From NCBI RefSeq assembly GCF_040580765.1, contig NZ_CP158687.1:620001-684000 (forward strand): DNA of 64,000 bases, in the 5' to 3' direction. Shown in pieces: positions 41,523 to 50,516 of this stretch. The first letter of the stretch is position 1, and every line of letters begins with the position of its first letter. Both the position numbers and the translations under genes were made by a program. The notes under the pieces are model-generated. The model was given only the letters and a program-made list of their open reading frames with translations, had not been told where the DNA came from and did not search any database. Origin of the DNA: Lentibacter algarum. GTDB taxonomy: Bacteria; Pseudomonadota; Alphaproteobacteria; Rhodobacterales; Rhodobacteraceae.

Positions 41523-42538
41523 TGGCGCTGGCTGTTCTTGGTGTCATGGCAATGATCTGGGCTCTAGGTAGACGATTGCGCTGGCCGAAGGTCATGGTCT
41601 GGGGGCTTATTGTGCTGGTCTATGGGGCGGCACTTGGGTTTCAGTTTGTTGTGGACGGCGGCAATCCTGCGCCATGGGCTATCGTTGGAGGGATTGTGGC
41701 ACTGGTGGCGGCTTATGCCTTTGGCCTTTCGCGCCTCAAATCTCGTGTGAAACTTGAACCCGAAACCAAATCACAAGGCACATTCCGCGAGGCCGAGCTT
41801 GAGCGCTATGCACGCCATATTGTTTTGCGCGAGTTTGGTGGACCAGGACAGAAAAAGCTCAAAAACGCCAAGGTGCTCGTGATCGGCGCAGGCGGTCTTG
41901 GCTCACCAGTACTGATGTATCTTGCGGCAGCGGGCGTTGGTACAATCGGGGTGATCGATGACGACATGGTCGATCACAGCAACCTGCAGCGCCAGGTGAT
42001 CCACCGCGACGAGGCGATTGGCACGTCCAAGGTCCACTCCGCTGCTGAGGCCATGCGCGCGCTCAATCCGTATATTGAGGTACGCCCCTACCAGCGCCGT
42101 CTCACAGCCGAGCTCGCTGAGGCGCTTTTTGCAGAATATGATGTGATCCTTGATGGAACCGACAATTTCACTACGCGCTACTTGAGCAACGCGACTGCCG
42201 TGGCCCTTGGGAAGCCGCTTGTCTCAGGTGCTTTGGCTCAATGGGAGGGGCAGCTTTCGGTCTTTGATCCGGCGCGCGGCGGGCCCTGCTACCAATGTAT
42301 TTTCCCCGAGGCGCCCGTAGACGGGCTCGCGCCATCTTGTGCTGAGGCCGGCGTGGTCGCACCCTTGCCCGGGGTGATTGGAACGATGATGGCGCTAGAG
42401 ACTGTCAAGGTTATTACCGGCGCGGGCCATATCCTGCGTGCCGAAATGCTGATTTATGACGGGCTTTATGGCGAAAGCCGCAAAATCAAACTCGCTGCGC
42501 GCAAAGACTGTCCTATCTGTCATGGCGAGATAGCCTGA
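41522..42538 (+). CDS. Membrane-anchored MoeB/ThiF-type adenylyltransferase
   Basis: 338 residues. The first 70 form three hydrophobic segments (about 1-16, 22-43, 51-69), then the E1-like domain: LERYARHIVLREFGGPGQKK, ATP loop GAGGLGS (122-128), DDDMVDHSNLQRQVIH, the Asp-containing ILDGTDNFTTRYLSN and two zinc-binding pairs (CYQC, CPIC). It should adenylate the C-terminus of a MoaD- or ThiS-like sulfur carrier for molybdopterin or thiamine synthesis. MoeB is normally soluble, so the N-terminal membrane part is unusual. One-base overlap with dut. Confidence 0.9.
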   Translation: MALAVLGVMAMIWALGRRLRWPKVMVWGLIVLVYGAALGFQFVVDGGNPAPWAIVGGIVALVAAYAFGLSRLKSRVKLEPETKSQGTFREAELERYARHIVLREFGGPGQKKLKNAKVLVIGAGGLGSPVLMYLAAAGVGTIGVIDDDMVDHSNLQRQVIHRDEAIGTSKVHSAAEAMRALNPYIEVRPYQRRLTAELAEALFAEYDVILDGTDNFTTRYLSNATAVALGKPLVSGALAQWEGQLSVFDPARGGPCYQCIFPEAPVDGLAPSCAEAGVVAPLPGVIGTMMALETVKVITGAGHILRAEMLIYDGLYGESRKIKLAARKDCPICHGEIA

Positions 42539-42559
42539 CACAAACGCAAAGGAAATCCG

Positions 42560-44572
42560 ATGATAAACCCGCTTCTGGCCGATTGGTCCACGCCTTTTCA
42601 GATTGCTCCCTTTAACGCGATATCTGATGATGACTTCGCGCCAGCCCTTGATGAAGCTCTCGCCGCGCATGACGCTGAAATCGCGGCCATCGCGCAGAAT
42701 GTATCGCCCGCCAGCTTCGAAAACGTCATTGGCGCATTGGAAAGCGCGGGCGGTGCATTGGACAAAGTGCTTTCGGTGTTCTTCACGGTGGCGGGAGCCG
42801 ATAGCAACTCTGCGCGCGAAGAGCTGCAGCGCGATTTCTCACCCAAACTTGCTGCGCATTTCTCGCGGATTACGGCGAACAAGGCCCTGTTTCAGCGCTT
42901 GCAAGATGTTTGGACAAATCGCGACGGGCTTAATCTCTCGGATGAGCAAACGCGCGTGTTGATGCTGACGCATCGGGGTTTTGTGCGCGCTGGAGCGGCT
43001 TTGACTGGGGTGGAAGATACCCGTATGGCCGAGATTAAATCGCGCCTCGCTGAGCTTGGCACAAGCTTCACACAAAACCTTCTTGCCGATGAGCGTAGCT
43101 GGTTCATGGAGCTTGGCGAGCCGGACCTCGAAGGGCTGCCGCAGTTTGTGATCGACACGGCGCGTGCAGCGGGTGAGGAAAAGGGTGCGGGCGGGCCGGT
43201 GGTGACCCTCTCGCGGTCGCTGATCGTTCCTTTTCTGCAATTCTCTGCACGCCGCGACCTACGCCAAAAAGCCTTTGAGGCCTGGGCGGCGCGCGGCGCC
43301 AATGGAGGGGCAACAGACAACCGTGCGATCTGCGCCGAAATACTTGCTCTGCGGGAAGAGCGTGCGGGCCTTCTGGGTTACGCTAGCTTTGCCGATTACA
43401 AACTGGAAACCGAAATGGCGAAGACTCCCGCTGCTGTGCGCCAACTGCTGATGGATGTCTGGGAGCCCGCTAAAGCGCAAGCCGAGGCGGACGCTGCGGT
43501 GCTTACTAAGATGATGCGCGCGGAAGGTGTCAACGGCGATCTGGCGCCTTGGGATTGGCGCTACTACGCTGCTAAACGCCGTGTGTCGGAGCATGATCTT
43601 GATGAAGCTGAGGTGAAGCCATACTTCCAGCTCGAACGCATGATTGAGGCGAGTTTTGACTGCGCCACCCGACTTTTCGGGCTGGAGTTTAAGCGGCTTG
43701 ACGTGCCGCTTTATCACGCCGACTGCCGCGCTTGGGAGGTCACGCGCGCGGGCAAGCATGTGGCCGTGTTCATTGGCGATTATTTTGCGCGCGGCTCCAA
43801 GCGCTCAGGAGCATGGTGCTCGGCAATGCGTGCGCAGGCAAAGTACCCAGAAGTGCAAACGCCAATTGTGATCAACGTGTGCAACTTTGCCAAAGGAACT
43901 CCTGCGTTGCTCAGTTATGACGATGCGCGCACCTTGTTTCACGAGTTTGGCCATGCGTTGCACCAGATGCTTTCAAATGTGACCTATGAGAGCATTTCGG
44001 GAACCTCGGTGGCGCGCGACTTTGTGGAGCTTCCGAGCCAGCTTTATGAACACTGGCTTGATGTGCCTGAGGTTCTGGCCGAGTTTGCAACGCATTATGA
44101 GACAGGCGAGCCGATGCCAAAGGCACTGCTTGACAAGGTGCTGGGGGCCGCGACCTTTGATATGGGTTTTCAGACAGTGGAATACGTCGCCTCGGCGATG
44201 GTTGATCTGGCGTTTCATGAAGGCGTAGCCCCCGCCGATCCGATGGCAAAACAGGCTGAGATCCTTGCCGAAATGGATATGCCCGCCGCGATTGTCATGC
44301 GCCATGCGACGCCGCAGTTTGCCCATGTATTTTCTGGCGATGGCTATTCTGCGGGGTACTATTCCTACATGTGGTCTGAAGTGATGGACGCCGATGCCTT
44401 TGAGGCGTTTGAAGAAAAGGGCGATGCCTTTGATGGGCAGCTGGCGGCTTCGCTGGAACGCAACATTCTCTCGTCAGGCGGCTCAAGGGACGCAGCCGAG
44501 CTTTATGAGGCCTTTCGCGGGCGTATGCCGGGTGTTGAGGCCCTTCTTAAGGGGCGCGGTCTTGCTGCCTGA
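42560..44572 (+). CDS. M3 family zinc metallopeptidase (oligopeptidase A / dipeptidyl carboxypeptidase type)
   Basis: 670 residues. Cytoplasmic thimet-type oligopeptidase. Zinc site HEFGHALH (His461, Glu462, His465) and the third ligand region with Glu about 25 residues on (FVELPSQLYEHW). The long N-terminal helical domain closes over the cleft. No signal peptide. RBS AAAGGA upstream of the ATG. It recycles short peptides; whether it releases dipeptides (Dcp) or cuts internally (PrlC) cannot be told. It follows moeB by 21 bp and converges on the phosphomannomutase gene. Confidence 0.95.
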   Translation: MINPLLADWSTPFQIAPFNAISDDDFAPALDEALAAHDAEIAAIAQNVSPASFENVIGALESAGGALDKVLSVFFTVAGADSNSAREELQRDFSPKLAAHFSRITANKALFQRLQDVWTNRDGLNLSDEQTRVLMLTHRGFVRAGAALTGVEDTRMAEIKSRLAELGTSFTQNLLADERSWFMELGEPDLEGLPQFVIDTARAAGEEKGAGGPVVTLSRSLIVPFLQFSARRDLRQKAFEAWAARGANGGATDNRAICAEILALREERAGLLGYASFADYKLETEMAKTPAAVRQLLMDVWEPAKAQAEADAAVLTKMMRAEGVNGDLAPWDWRYYAAKRRVSEHDLDEAEVKPYFQLERMIEASFDCATRLFGLEFKRLDVPLYHADCRAWEVTRAGKHVAVFIGDYFARGSKRSGAWCSAMRAQAKYPEVQTPIVINVCNFAKGTPALLSYDDARTLFHEFGHALHQMLSNVTYESISGTSVARDFVELPSQLYEHWLDVPEVLAEFATHYETGEPMPKALLDKVLGAATFDMGFQTVEYVASAMVDLAFHEGVAPADPMAKQAEILAEMDMPAAIVMRHATPQFAHVFSGDGYSAGYYSYMWSEVMDADAFEAFEEKGDAFDGQLAASLERNILSSGGSRDAAELYEAFRGRMPGVEALLKGRGLAA

Positions 44573-44578
44573 TTTCGA

Positions 44579-44595
44579 ATGGCCCTGCGGGCCAT
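44579..44595. terminator. Hairpin between convergent M3 peptidase and phosphomannomutase genes
   Basis: Stem ATGGCCC/GGGCCAT with triloop TGC, seven bases after the peptidase stop. No T-run, so only a possible shared transcript end. Confidence 0.4.
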
Positions 44596-44612
44596 CCGAC
44601 TGATTGGGGGTG

Positions 44613-46106
44613 TCAGATCATCTGGTCGTAGTCACCGACGGCAGACTCTGTACGGATGACGGCGTCAATATCGGAGAAGATGGCGCGCATTTCTGCTTCT
44701 GACGCTGAGCTTTCACAAACGACGACAAGATTGGGCGTGTTGGAACTGGCGCGGACGAGACCCCATGAGCCGTTGTCCAGAATGACACGCGCTCCGTTGA
44801 CTGTGACCACCTCTTTGATGCTGCGGCCTGCGAAGCTTTCGCCTGCCTCGGCTTTGGCGAGCAGTTTGGCAACAAGGCGCTCAAGCACATCGTATTTTTC
44901 CAGGTCGGCGCAATAGGGTGACATGGTCGGCGTGGCCCAAGTTTTAGGCAGGGCCTTACGCAGATCCGACATCTTCATGTCGGGGTTACGATCCATAAGC
45001 TTACAGATTTCAACCGCAACACGCAGGCCGCAGTCATAGCCGCGCCCAACGGGTTCCGCGAGGAAGTAATGTCCCGATTTTTCAAAGCCCGCCAAAGCGC
45101 CGAGCTCCTTGACGCGGCGCTTCATATGGCTGTGGCCTGTTTTCCAGTAGTCGGCTGTTACGCCATTGGCTTGCAACTCTGGATCTGAGGCAAAAAGGCC
45201 GGTCGATTTAACATCGGCGACGAAGGTGCTGTTTGGATAAATTTTGCTCAAATCGCGTGCCATGATCACGCCGACTTTGTCAGCGAAAATCTCTTCGCAT
45301 TCATCATCGACCACACCGCAGCGGTCGCCATCGCCATCAAAACCGAGCGCGAAGTCGGCGCCGCTCTCTTTGACCGAGGCACTCATGTCATGGAGCATTT
45401 CCATGGCTTCGGGGTTTGGGTTGTAATGTGGGAAGGTGTAATCAAGCTCGTTGTGCGAGGGCACGACTTCAACACCGATGCGCTCAAAGACTTCGGGGGC
45501 GAAGGCGGCCGCTGTACCATTGCCGGTGGCACAGACTACGCGCAGTTTGCGAGACATTTTGAAATCGCCGACCAGATCGTCGATGTAGGCTTCACGCACG
45601 CCTTCGACAAACTCGTAAGTGCCACCTGCGCGGGCCATGCCACGGCCTTCAAGTACGATAGCGCGCAGTTCGTTCATCTCGTCGGGGCCGTGGGTGAGGG
45701 GACGTTCAAATCCCATTTTTACGCCTGTCCAACCGTTTGGATTGTGGCTTGCTGTGACCATAGCAACGGCAGGGGCGTTGAGATGAAACTGACTGAAATA
45801 GGCCATGGGCGACACGGCAGGGCCGATGTCTTTCACATGGATGCCCGCTTGCATGAGTCCCAGCATCAGAGCGTTTTTTATGGAAAGCGAATAATCGCGA
45901 TAGTCATTTCCGACAGCTATAACTGGCTCGATTCCGCGCGCATGCATCTGTGTCCCGAGGCCGATGCCGAGTGCGGTTATGCCGGGAAGATTGATTTCCT
46001 CAGGATACTTCCATCGGGCGTCGTATTCGCGAAACCCAGTTGGGGTGATCATGGGATCACGCAGAAAGGACCAAGTGTTTGGGGTCGAGGTGTTTTGGGG
46101 CAACAT
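44613..46106 (-). CDS. Phosphomannomutase/phosphoglucomutase
   Basis: 497 residues. Alpha-D-phosphohexomutase with the phosphoserine Ser120 in MVTASHNPNGWTG, the metal loop GFDGDGDRCGVVD and the sugar-phosphate C-terminal domain (VRASSNTPNL). It interconverts mannose- or glucose-1- and 6-phosphates for nucleotide-sugar supply. Next to the capsule export genes kpsE and kpsT, on the same strand 60 bp away, it fits AlgC-like supply of GDP-mannose or UDP-glucose for a polysaccharide. The acting sugar cannot be told. Confidence 0.93.
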   Translation of the reverse strand: MLPQNTSTPNTWSFLRDPMITPTGFREYDARWKYPEEINLPGITALGIGLGTQMHARGIEPVIAVGNDYRDYSLSIKNALMLGLMQAGIHVKDIGPAVSPMAYFSQFHLNAPAVAMVTASHNPNGWTGVKMGFERPLTHGPDEMNELRAIVLEGRGMARAGGTYEFVEGVREAYIDDLVGDFKMSRKLRVVCATGNGTAAAFAPEVFERIGVEVVPSHNELDYTFPHYNPNPEAMEMLHDMSASVKESGADFALGFDGDGDRCGVVDDECEEIFADKVGVIMARDLSKIYPNSTFVADVKSTGLFASDPELQANGVTADYWKTGHSHMKRRVKELGALAGFEKSGHYFLAEPVGRGYDCGLRVAVEICKLMDRNPDMKMSDLRKALPKTWATPTMSPYCADLEKYDVLERLVAKLLAKAEAGESFAGRSIKEVVTVNGARVILDNGSWGLVRASSNTPNLVVVCESSASEAEMRAIFSDIDAVIRTESAVGDYDQMI

Positions 46107-46166
46107 AAGGACTCTCGTTGAACTTTGAAAATGGAAGGGCCCTCAAGGGCTCTGATGCAAAAATGT

Positions 46167-47834
46167 TTAGTTCGAAACTTGTTCTCGTAGGATCGAACTT
46201 GTCAGTGACACCATCAGGTATACCCCTGAAAAAATCAGGAATGCCAGAATGGTGTTCTCAAATTTCCTCGGATAGCTTGGAGCATCTGATGCAATGGGCC
46301 GGACCGGAACAGTCAGATAGCGTACTTGACGACCTGCCTCCAGAGCGGCTTGCTTTTCGCCTTGAAGAGCGGATTGCAAGAATGCATCGGCTGTCGCAAG
46401 GTCAGCACGCGCAAGCTCTATCTCGGTTGATTGTTGTACGAGTGATAGCCCTGAGCTGTCCGCTTCGATCATGCGGGCATTGAGCCCTGTCAGAACATCT
46501 TGTAGCCGGCGAACATCGCCGCGCGCCCCGTCTACCTTTGCTTGGTTGGGGCGTGGGTTGTCTAGCAAGGCCTGCAGTGCGAGCTTCTTTTCGAGTAGCT
46601 GCTGATCATAGCTGGTAATCTGTGTGCGCAATGCGGCGAGCTGTTCGGTCGGGTCTGCAGAGTACACTTCCTGCAAGCGGATTAAGTTTTCCTGCGCTTC
46701 GCGGCGCTCCACTTTTGCGCGCTCGAGGTTGCGCCGTGCGTCTTCCATCGCATCGTTGCGAATATTTTGTGAAAGCTCATCGACACGCTCTTCGGCATAA
46801 GAAATAAGAGCCTTTGAAAAATCGGTGGCGACAATTGGATCGGCCGCTATGACTTCCATCCTGACAACGCCTTCGGTGGGATCGTAGCCGATTTTGATGT
46901 TCTTTTTGTAGATCTTATGGGCTGCTTCATTGGTTGTATCGGCATCAAGGCGTTGAATAGCATCGATTTCTGGCTGCGCGAAATGGCGCTTGTAGCCCAG
47001 TGCTTCATCCAGCCGGATCATAGCATCTTTTGATGTAAGATAAGATTGAACGGCAATGCTTTCCTGACTGTTGGCCAGTTGAGAAGGGATCAAACCACTT
47101 AAAGGACCTCCACCTCCGCCGCCATCTGCGGACTGGATCAGAAATTCAGATTTGGTTGAGTACATGGGTGTTGCGATCGCATAATAATACCATCCTGCCA
47201 GAATAGTCGGAAGGAAGACAAAAGCTGAAAGTCGAGCCAGCAAGAGTGCGAGCCGCTTACGACGCCGGCTGGCGATGTCACGCTGAATTCCTGTGATCTC
47301 CATTGCGCGACGATCAGCAGTATAAACTTCGGTTTGCGGGACCTGCGACGAGGCCGGTTTGATAGTCTGTGGCAGTTGAATTTTACCCATTCCAGGCAAA
47401 ACCGTGCCCATCTCGGCATCATCTTCACCGTCTTTTGTTGGTACGACGAGCTCAAGCATGTTGGAGCTTTGGAAAGGGTCAATACCCTTCAGGCGTAATT
47501 GACGTACGGCATCAAAGTCAGAAATTGGAGCCAGCCCATGTTTCTGAGCCATTCGGCGCGCCATCCGAAGCTGACGCCCTGTGAGACCCTCGCGGCGGAT
47601 CGCGTCAATGTCAGTTTCGGCTTTGACTTGCTGTGGAGAATCCACGGCGCTTTGGCGAGCTATGTTCTGCGTAGGCGTCTTGAGCGGCTCTTGAGTTGCC
47701 CGAGCTTGTGGCTTTGGCATATCCTCTGCCTCTCTTGGAACAGAGCGGTTCGCTGCATGGTTCTCGCTTCCTTCAGCGCCCAACGGTGTGGTGCGTTTGA
47801 TGCGAAACTTTCTAGCTTTGGGTTTGGTAGTCAT
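46167..47834 (-). CDS. kpsE: Capsule polysaccharide export inner-membrane protein (KpsE/BexC/CtrB type)
   Basis: 555 residues. A long basic, proline-rich cytoplasmic N-terminus (1-180), a membrane helix near 195-215, a large periplasmic coiled-coil part (about 300-510, with repeated Leu/Arg/Gln heptads) and a C-terminal membrane helix (FENTILAFLIFSGVYLM). This is the polysaccharide co-polymerase-3 layout that links the ABC exporter to the outer-membrane channel. The N-terminal extension is longer than in E. coli KpsE. It overlaps kpsT by 23 bp. No kpsM permease is in the window. Confidence 0.9.
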   Translation of the reverse strand: MTTKPKARKFRIKRTTPLGAEGSENHAANRSVPREAEDMPKPQARATQEPLKTPTQNIARQSAVDSPQQVKAETDIDAIRREGLTGRQLRMARRMAQKHGLAPISDFDAVRQLRLKGIDPFQSSNMLELVVPTKDGEDDAEMGTVLPGMGKIQLPQTIKPASSQVPQTEVYTADRRAMEITGIQRDIASRRRKRLALLLARLSAFVFLPTILAGWYYYAIATPMYSTKSEFLIQSADGGGGGGPLSGLIPSQLANSQESIAVQSYLTSKDAMIRLDEALGYKRHFAQPEIDAIQRLDADTTNEAAHKIYKKNIKIGYDPTEGVVRMEVIAADPIVATDFSKALISYAEERVDELSQNIRNDAMEDARRNLERAKVERREAQENLIRLQEVYSADPTEQLAALRTQITSYDQQLLEKKLALQALLDNPRPNQAKVDGARGDVRRLQDVLTGLNARMIEADSSGLSLVQQSTEIELARADLATADAFLQSALQGEKQAALEAGRQVRYLTVPVRPIASDAPSYPRKFENTILAFLIFSGVYLMVSLTSSILREQVSN

Positions 47835-48471
47835 AGAGCTGTTTCGCTTCTTCTAGGGTGTCAAACATATGTAACTTGCCATCAATCAAAACAGCCGCCG
47901 TGCGGGCGAACTTTTCGAGTACTTGTGCTTGGTGGGATACGATGATCACGGTTGTTGTGCGCAGACGATCACGCAGAATTTCGCCTGCCTTCCGGTTAAA
48001 CTCTACATCTGTGGAGTTTGGCATGCCTTCATCAATTAGGTAGATATCGAAATCAAGCGCCAGCAGTAGCGCAAAGGAGAAACGCGCGCGCATGCCTTGG
48101 CTATAAGTTCCAAGTGGCTGCTCGAAGTATTCTCCAAGGTTGCAGAGCCAGCGGCAGAAGGCCTCAACATAATCGGGGTCCAAGCCATAGAGGCGGGCAA
48201 TAAAGCGACTGTTTTCGACAGCAGTATGGCGCGGAACAACTCCACCCATAAAACCGAGTGGAAAGCTGATTTTACACTCTCTCAAGATTGAGCCTTCGTC
48301 AGGTTTCTCAAGGCCCGACATCATATTGATAAGAGTGGTTTTCCCTGTGCCATTGGGGGCTAGAATACCGAGTGAATTGCCAAGCTCCACACGGAAAGAG
48401 ACCTGTTCAAGGATCACTTTTCTCTGTGTGCCCGTCCAAAAGGACTTGCTGACGTTGTTAAACTCGAGCAT
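47812..48471 (-). CDS. kpsT: Capsule polysaccharide export ATPase (KpsT/BexA type)
   Basis: 219 residues from the ATG at 48471 (GGAG upstream); the frame is open to 48618 but that part is unlike the family. Walker A APNGTGKTT (38-46), the KpsT-type signature YSQGMRARF (123-131), Walker B IYLIDE and the H-loop VSHQAQ. It powers export of a capsule-type polysaccharide with a KpsM permease, which is not encoded here. The gene starts a two-gene unit kpsT-kpsE, with phosphomannomutase following. Upstream is an A/T-rich 268-bp intergenic stretch shared with the divergent UDG gene. Confidence 0.92.
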   Translation of the reverse strand: MLEFNNVSKSFWTGTQRKVILEQVSFRVELGNSLGILAPNGTGKTTLINMMSGLEKPDEGSILRECKISFPLGFMGGVVPRHTAVENSRFIARLYGLDPDYVEAFCRWLCNLGEYFEQPLGTYSQGMRARFSFALLLALDFDIYLIDEGMPNSTDVEFNRKAGEILRDRLRTTTVIIVSHQAQVLEKFARTAAVLIDGKLHMFDTLEEAKQLYDYQTQS

Positions 48472-48739
48472 GCCCGCTCCGTTTCTGCTCTGGCCAGTTC
48501 TCACTACGCTTATTTTACTAAGAGTATATGTATTGTTTGAAGTTGGCCGTTTTATTGTTTCGTCTGAGTATACAGTTGTTTTGGGCAAAATTAAGACGTG
48601 TTTAATCAAAACAGCCAAAACGTGCTAATCCGCCCTCTGGACGCATGCTTTCTATCTAGTTTGGGTGTTCTATGCTTCGGCTGAACTTTTTCGACGGGCG
48701 CCTGTTGTTGTGGCGATTGACTTCAGATTAACTCCTAGA

Positions 48740-49321
48740 ATGACACTTCTAGATGATATTTCTGCTTGTAGGCTTTGTGCCTTTAGGTTTGCTGCAACCC
48801 ACACGGGACATGAGCCACGACCTATAGTCTGGTTGAACTCATCGGCGCGTATATTGATCGCTGGCCAAGCTCCAGGGATGCGAGTGTACGAGAGCGGCGT
48901 TCCGTTTGACGACCGTTCTGGTGAACGTCTGCGCAATTGGTTGGGGCTGACTCCGGAACAGTTTTATAACAAGAATGAGGTGGCCATTGTTCCGATGGCA
49001 TTTTGCTTCCCAGGCTATGATGCTCAAACGAATGACTTGCCCCCTCCAACGATTTGCAGTGAGACATGGCATGATAAAGTGATGGAGATGCTTCCTGCAC
49101 TGAAGCTACGCATTGTCTTGGGAAAGTCTGCTCAGTCTTACCATCTTGGTTCTCGGCGCTCAGTCACCGAAGCAGTTCGGACATGGCGAGATATGGCACC
49201 GGAGGTTTTTCCCTTGCCGCATCCGTCTTGGCGCAATACGGGGTGGCTTAAGAAAAATCCGTGGTTTGAGGCAGAGTTATTGCCCGAGCTGCGTGCTGCT
49301 GTAAAAGAGGTTTTGGCATGA
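48740..49321 (+). CDS. Uracil-DNA glycosylase family protein with [4Fe-4S] cysteines
   Basis: 193 residues from the ATG at 48740; a GTG at 48665 would add 25 residues not seen in relatives. UDG-superfamily motifs GQAPGMRVYESGVPF (family 4/5 GEAPG-type active-site loop) and LPHPSWRN (H-P-S leucine loop). Four Cys (10, 13, 89, 106) have the CxxC...C-x16-C pattern that holds the cluster in family 4/5 enzymes. The usual Glu of GEAPG is Gln here, so activity may differ. It overlaps sseB-like by four bases (ATGA). Confidence 0.87.
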   Translation: MTLLDDISACRLCAFRFAATHTGHEPRPIVWLNSSARILIAGQAPGMRVYESGVPFDDRSGERLRNWLGLTPEQFYNKNEVAIVPMAFCFPGYDAQTNDLPPPTICSETWHDKVMEMLPALKLRIVLGKSAQSYHLGSRRSVTEAVRTWRDMAPEVFPLPHPSWRNTGWLKKNPWFEAELLPELRAAVKEVLA

Positions 49322-50112
49322 GCAACGCAACAGTCCTGGACACAGCCCATGCGGCCATGATGCAACATCCAGAAGATGTACAACTACGGATGAGCTTCTA
49401 CGCGATCTTGGCTGATATTGAAGTCTTTCTTCTGCTTGATGCTGAACCAAAAGCGGAAATGATCGAGCCCCAGATCATTGAAGTTGATGGCACAAGGTTT
49501 GTCTTGGGATTTGACTCAACTGAGCGTCTTTCTGCTTTTTCCGGTGGGCCTGCGCCCTACGCCGCACTATCTGGTCGGATTATGGTGCAGATGCTGGCCG
49601 CAGAAGGTGCCGGCCTGGCGCTCAACCTTGAAGTTGCACCCTCTTCTATCATGTTACCGCATGAAGCGATGCTCTGGATGCGCGATACACTGAAGGCTTC
49701 TCCGCAAGAGGCAGAGCCTGCACCCAAACGTAAAGGTGGGCTTGCTGCACTCAAAAGCCCCGATATTCCAGAAGTTCTGCTTCATGCGCTCGACGCAAAG
49801 CTCAGCCGCGCTGCAGGATTGGCGAATGTGGCCTACCTTGTTGCCAAGGATGAAGGGGGTATGATGCTCGCAATTCTGGGCGCGAAAGAACCTGCGCAAG
49901 CCCCCTTAGCAAAGGCAGCCAGTGAAGCTCTCGTTTTTTCGGGTCTGGAAGACACCAGTCTCGATGTAGCGTTTTTCAATGATAGTGAGGCGTTGCGCGC
50001 ACAGTTTGCTCGAGCAGGGCTTCGCTTTGATGTGCCAAAGCCTGCTGAACCTGCGAGCGTTCAAATTGCTACTCCTGGAAGTGACCCTGCCAAGCCACCG
50101 CGCTTACGCTAG
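49318..50112 (+). CDS. SseB family protein
   Basis: 264 residues. The N-terminal 110 residues match the SseB domain (YAILADIEVFLLLDAE, then FDSTERLSAFSGGPAPYAAL, VAPSSIMLPHEAMLWM), followed by a proline-rich linker and a C-terminal SseB-like domain. No enzyme activity is known for the family; roles in stress or secretion are proposed elsewhere. Translationally coupled to the UDG-like gene, so the two may act together. Its TAG is shared with the convergent secreted-protein gene in CTAG at 50109-50112. Confidence 0.85.
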   Translation: MSNATVLDTAHAAMMQHPEDVQLRMSFYAILADIEVFLLLDAEPKAEMIEPQIIEVDGTRFVLGFDSTERLSAFSGGPAPYAALSGRIMVQMLAAEGAGLALNLEVAPSSIMLPHEAMLWMRDTLKASPQEAEPAPKRKGGLAALKSPDIPEVLLHALDAKLSRAAGLANVAYLVAKDEGGMMLAILGAKEPAQAPLAKAASEALVFSGLEDTSLDVAFFNDSEALRAQFARAGLRFDVPKPAEPASVQIATPGSDPAKPPRLR

Positions 50113-50507
50113 ACGCCTATTTTAGGGCCTGTGCAAATCATTAGCGTCTCAGTCTTCTCTATTTGGTAGAGTGGAGCGGCTTGTGCACCGTTCTCAAAAG
50201 TTGCTCTCAGTTTGTTGTTATCTTTGAAAAAAGCCCAACACTGTGGCGCATCTGGACGGTCTTCATAGACAAAACAAATCAGGTTCTCAGGCGTATCATG
50301 CCAATAACCATCTTTGCACTCGCCATCTAAAAACGACCATCGGACTCTGCGGTCATCCAGATACTCTTCAGCTCCATAAGCTTCCAAATCGTATCCATAG
50401 TAGAAAGTTTGACCGCGCGTGAAGGCATCAAAATCATTTCCTGTCAGCCGTTCTTGAGCTGAAAGGGCGAGGGGAATTGATAACAAAAAGCATGCCAAGC
50501 GTAACAT
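50109..50507 (-). CDS. Predicted secreted protein, 132 residues
   Basis: Signal peptide 1-17 (LACFLLSIPLALSA before QERLTG). The mature part is acidic, with four Cys (in GECKDG, LICFVY, PQCWAF and MICTGP) that would pair into two disulfides in the periplasm. Repeated Tyr and Asp give a soluble, folded look. I do not recognise a named family, though similar proteins seem common among Roseobacters. It lies 9 bp downstream of the alkB stop side on the same strand, so it may be the last gene of that unit. Confidence 0.75.
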   Translation of the reverse strand: MLRLACFLLSIPLALSAQERLTGNDFDAFTRGQTFYYGYDLEAYGAEEYLDDRRVRWSFLDGECKDGYWHDTPENLICFVYEDRPDAPQCWAFFKDNNKLRATFENGAQAAPLYQIEKTETLMICTGPKIGV

Positions 50508-50516
50508 GAAGCCAGC

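Noticed and set aside
45390..46121. 243-codon frame on the plus strand
   Set aside because: Antisense to phosphomannomutase, whose motifs are unambiguous.
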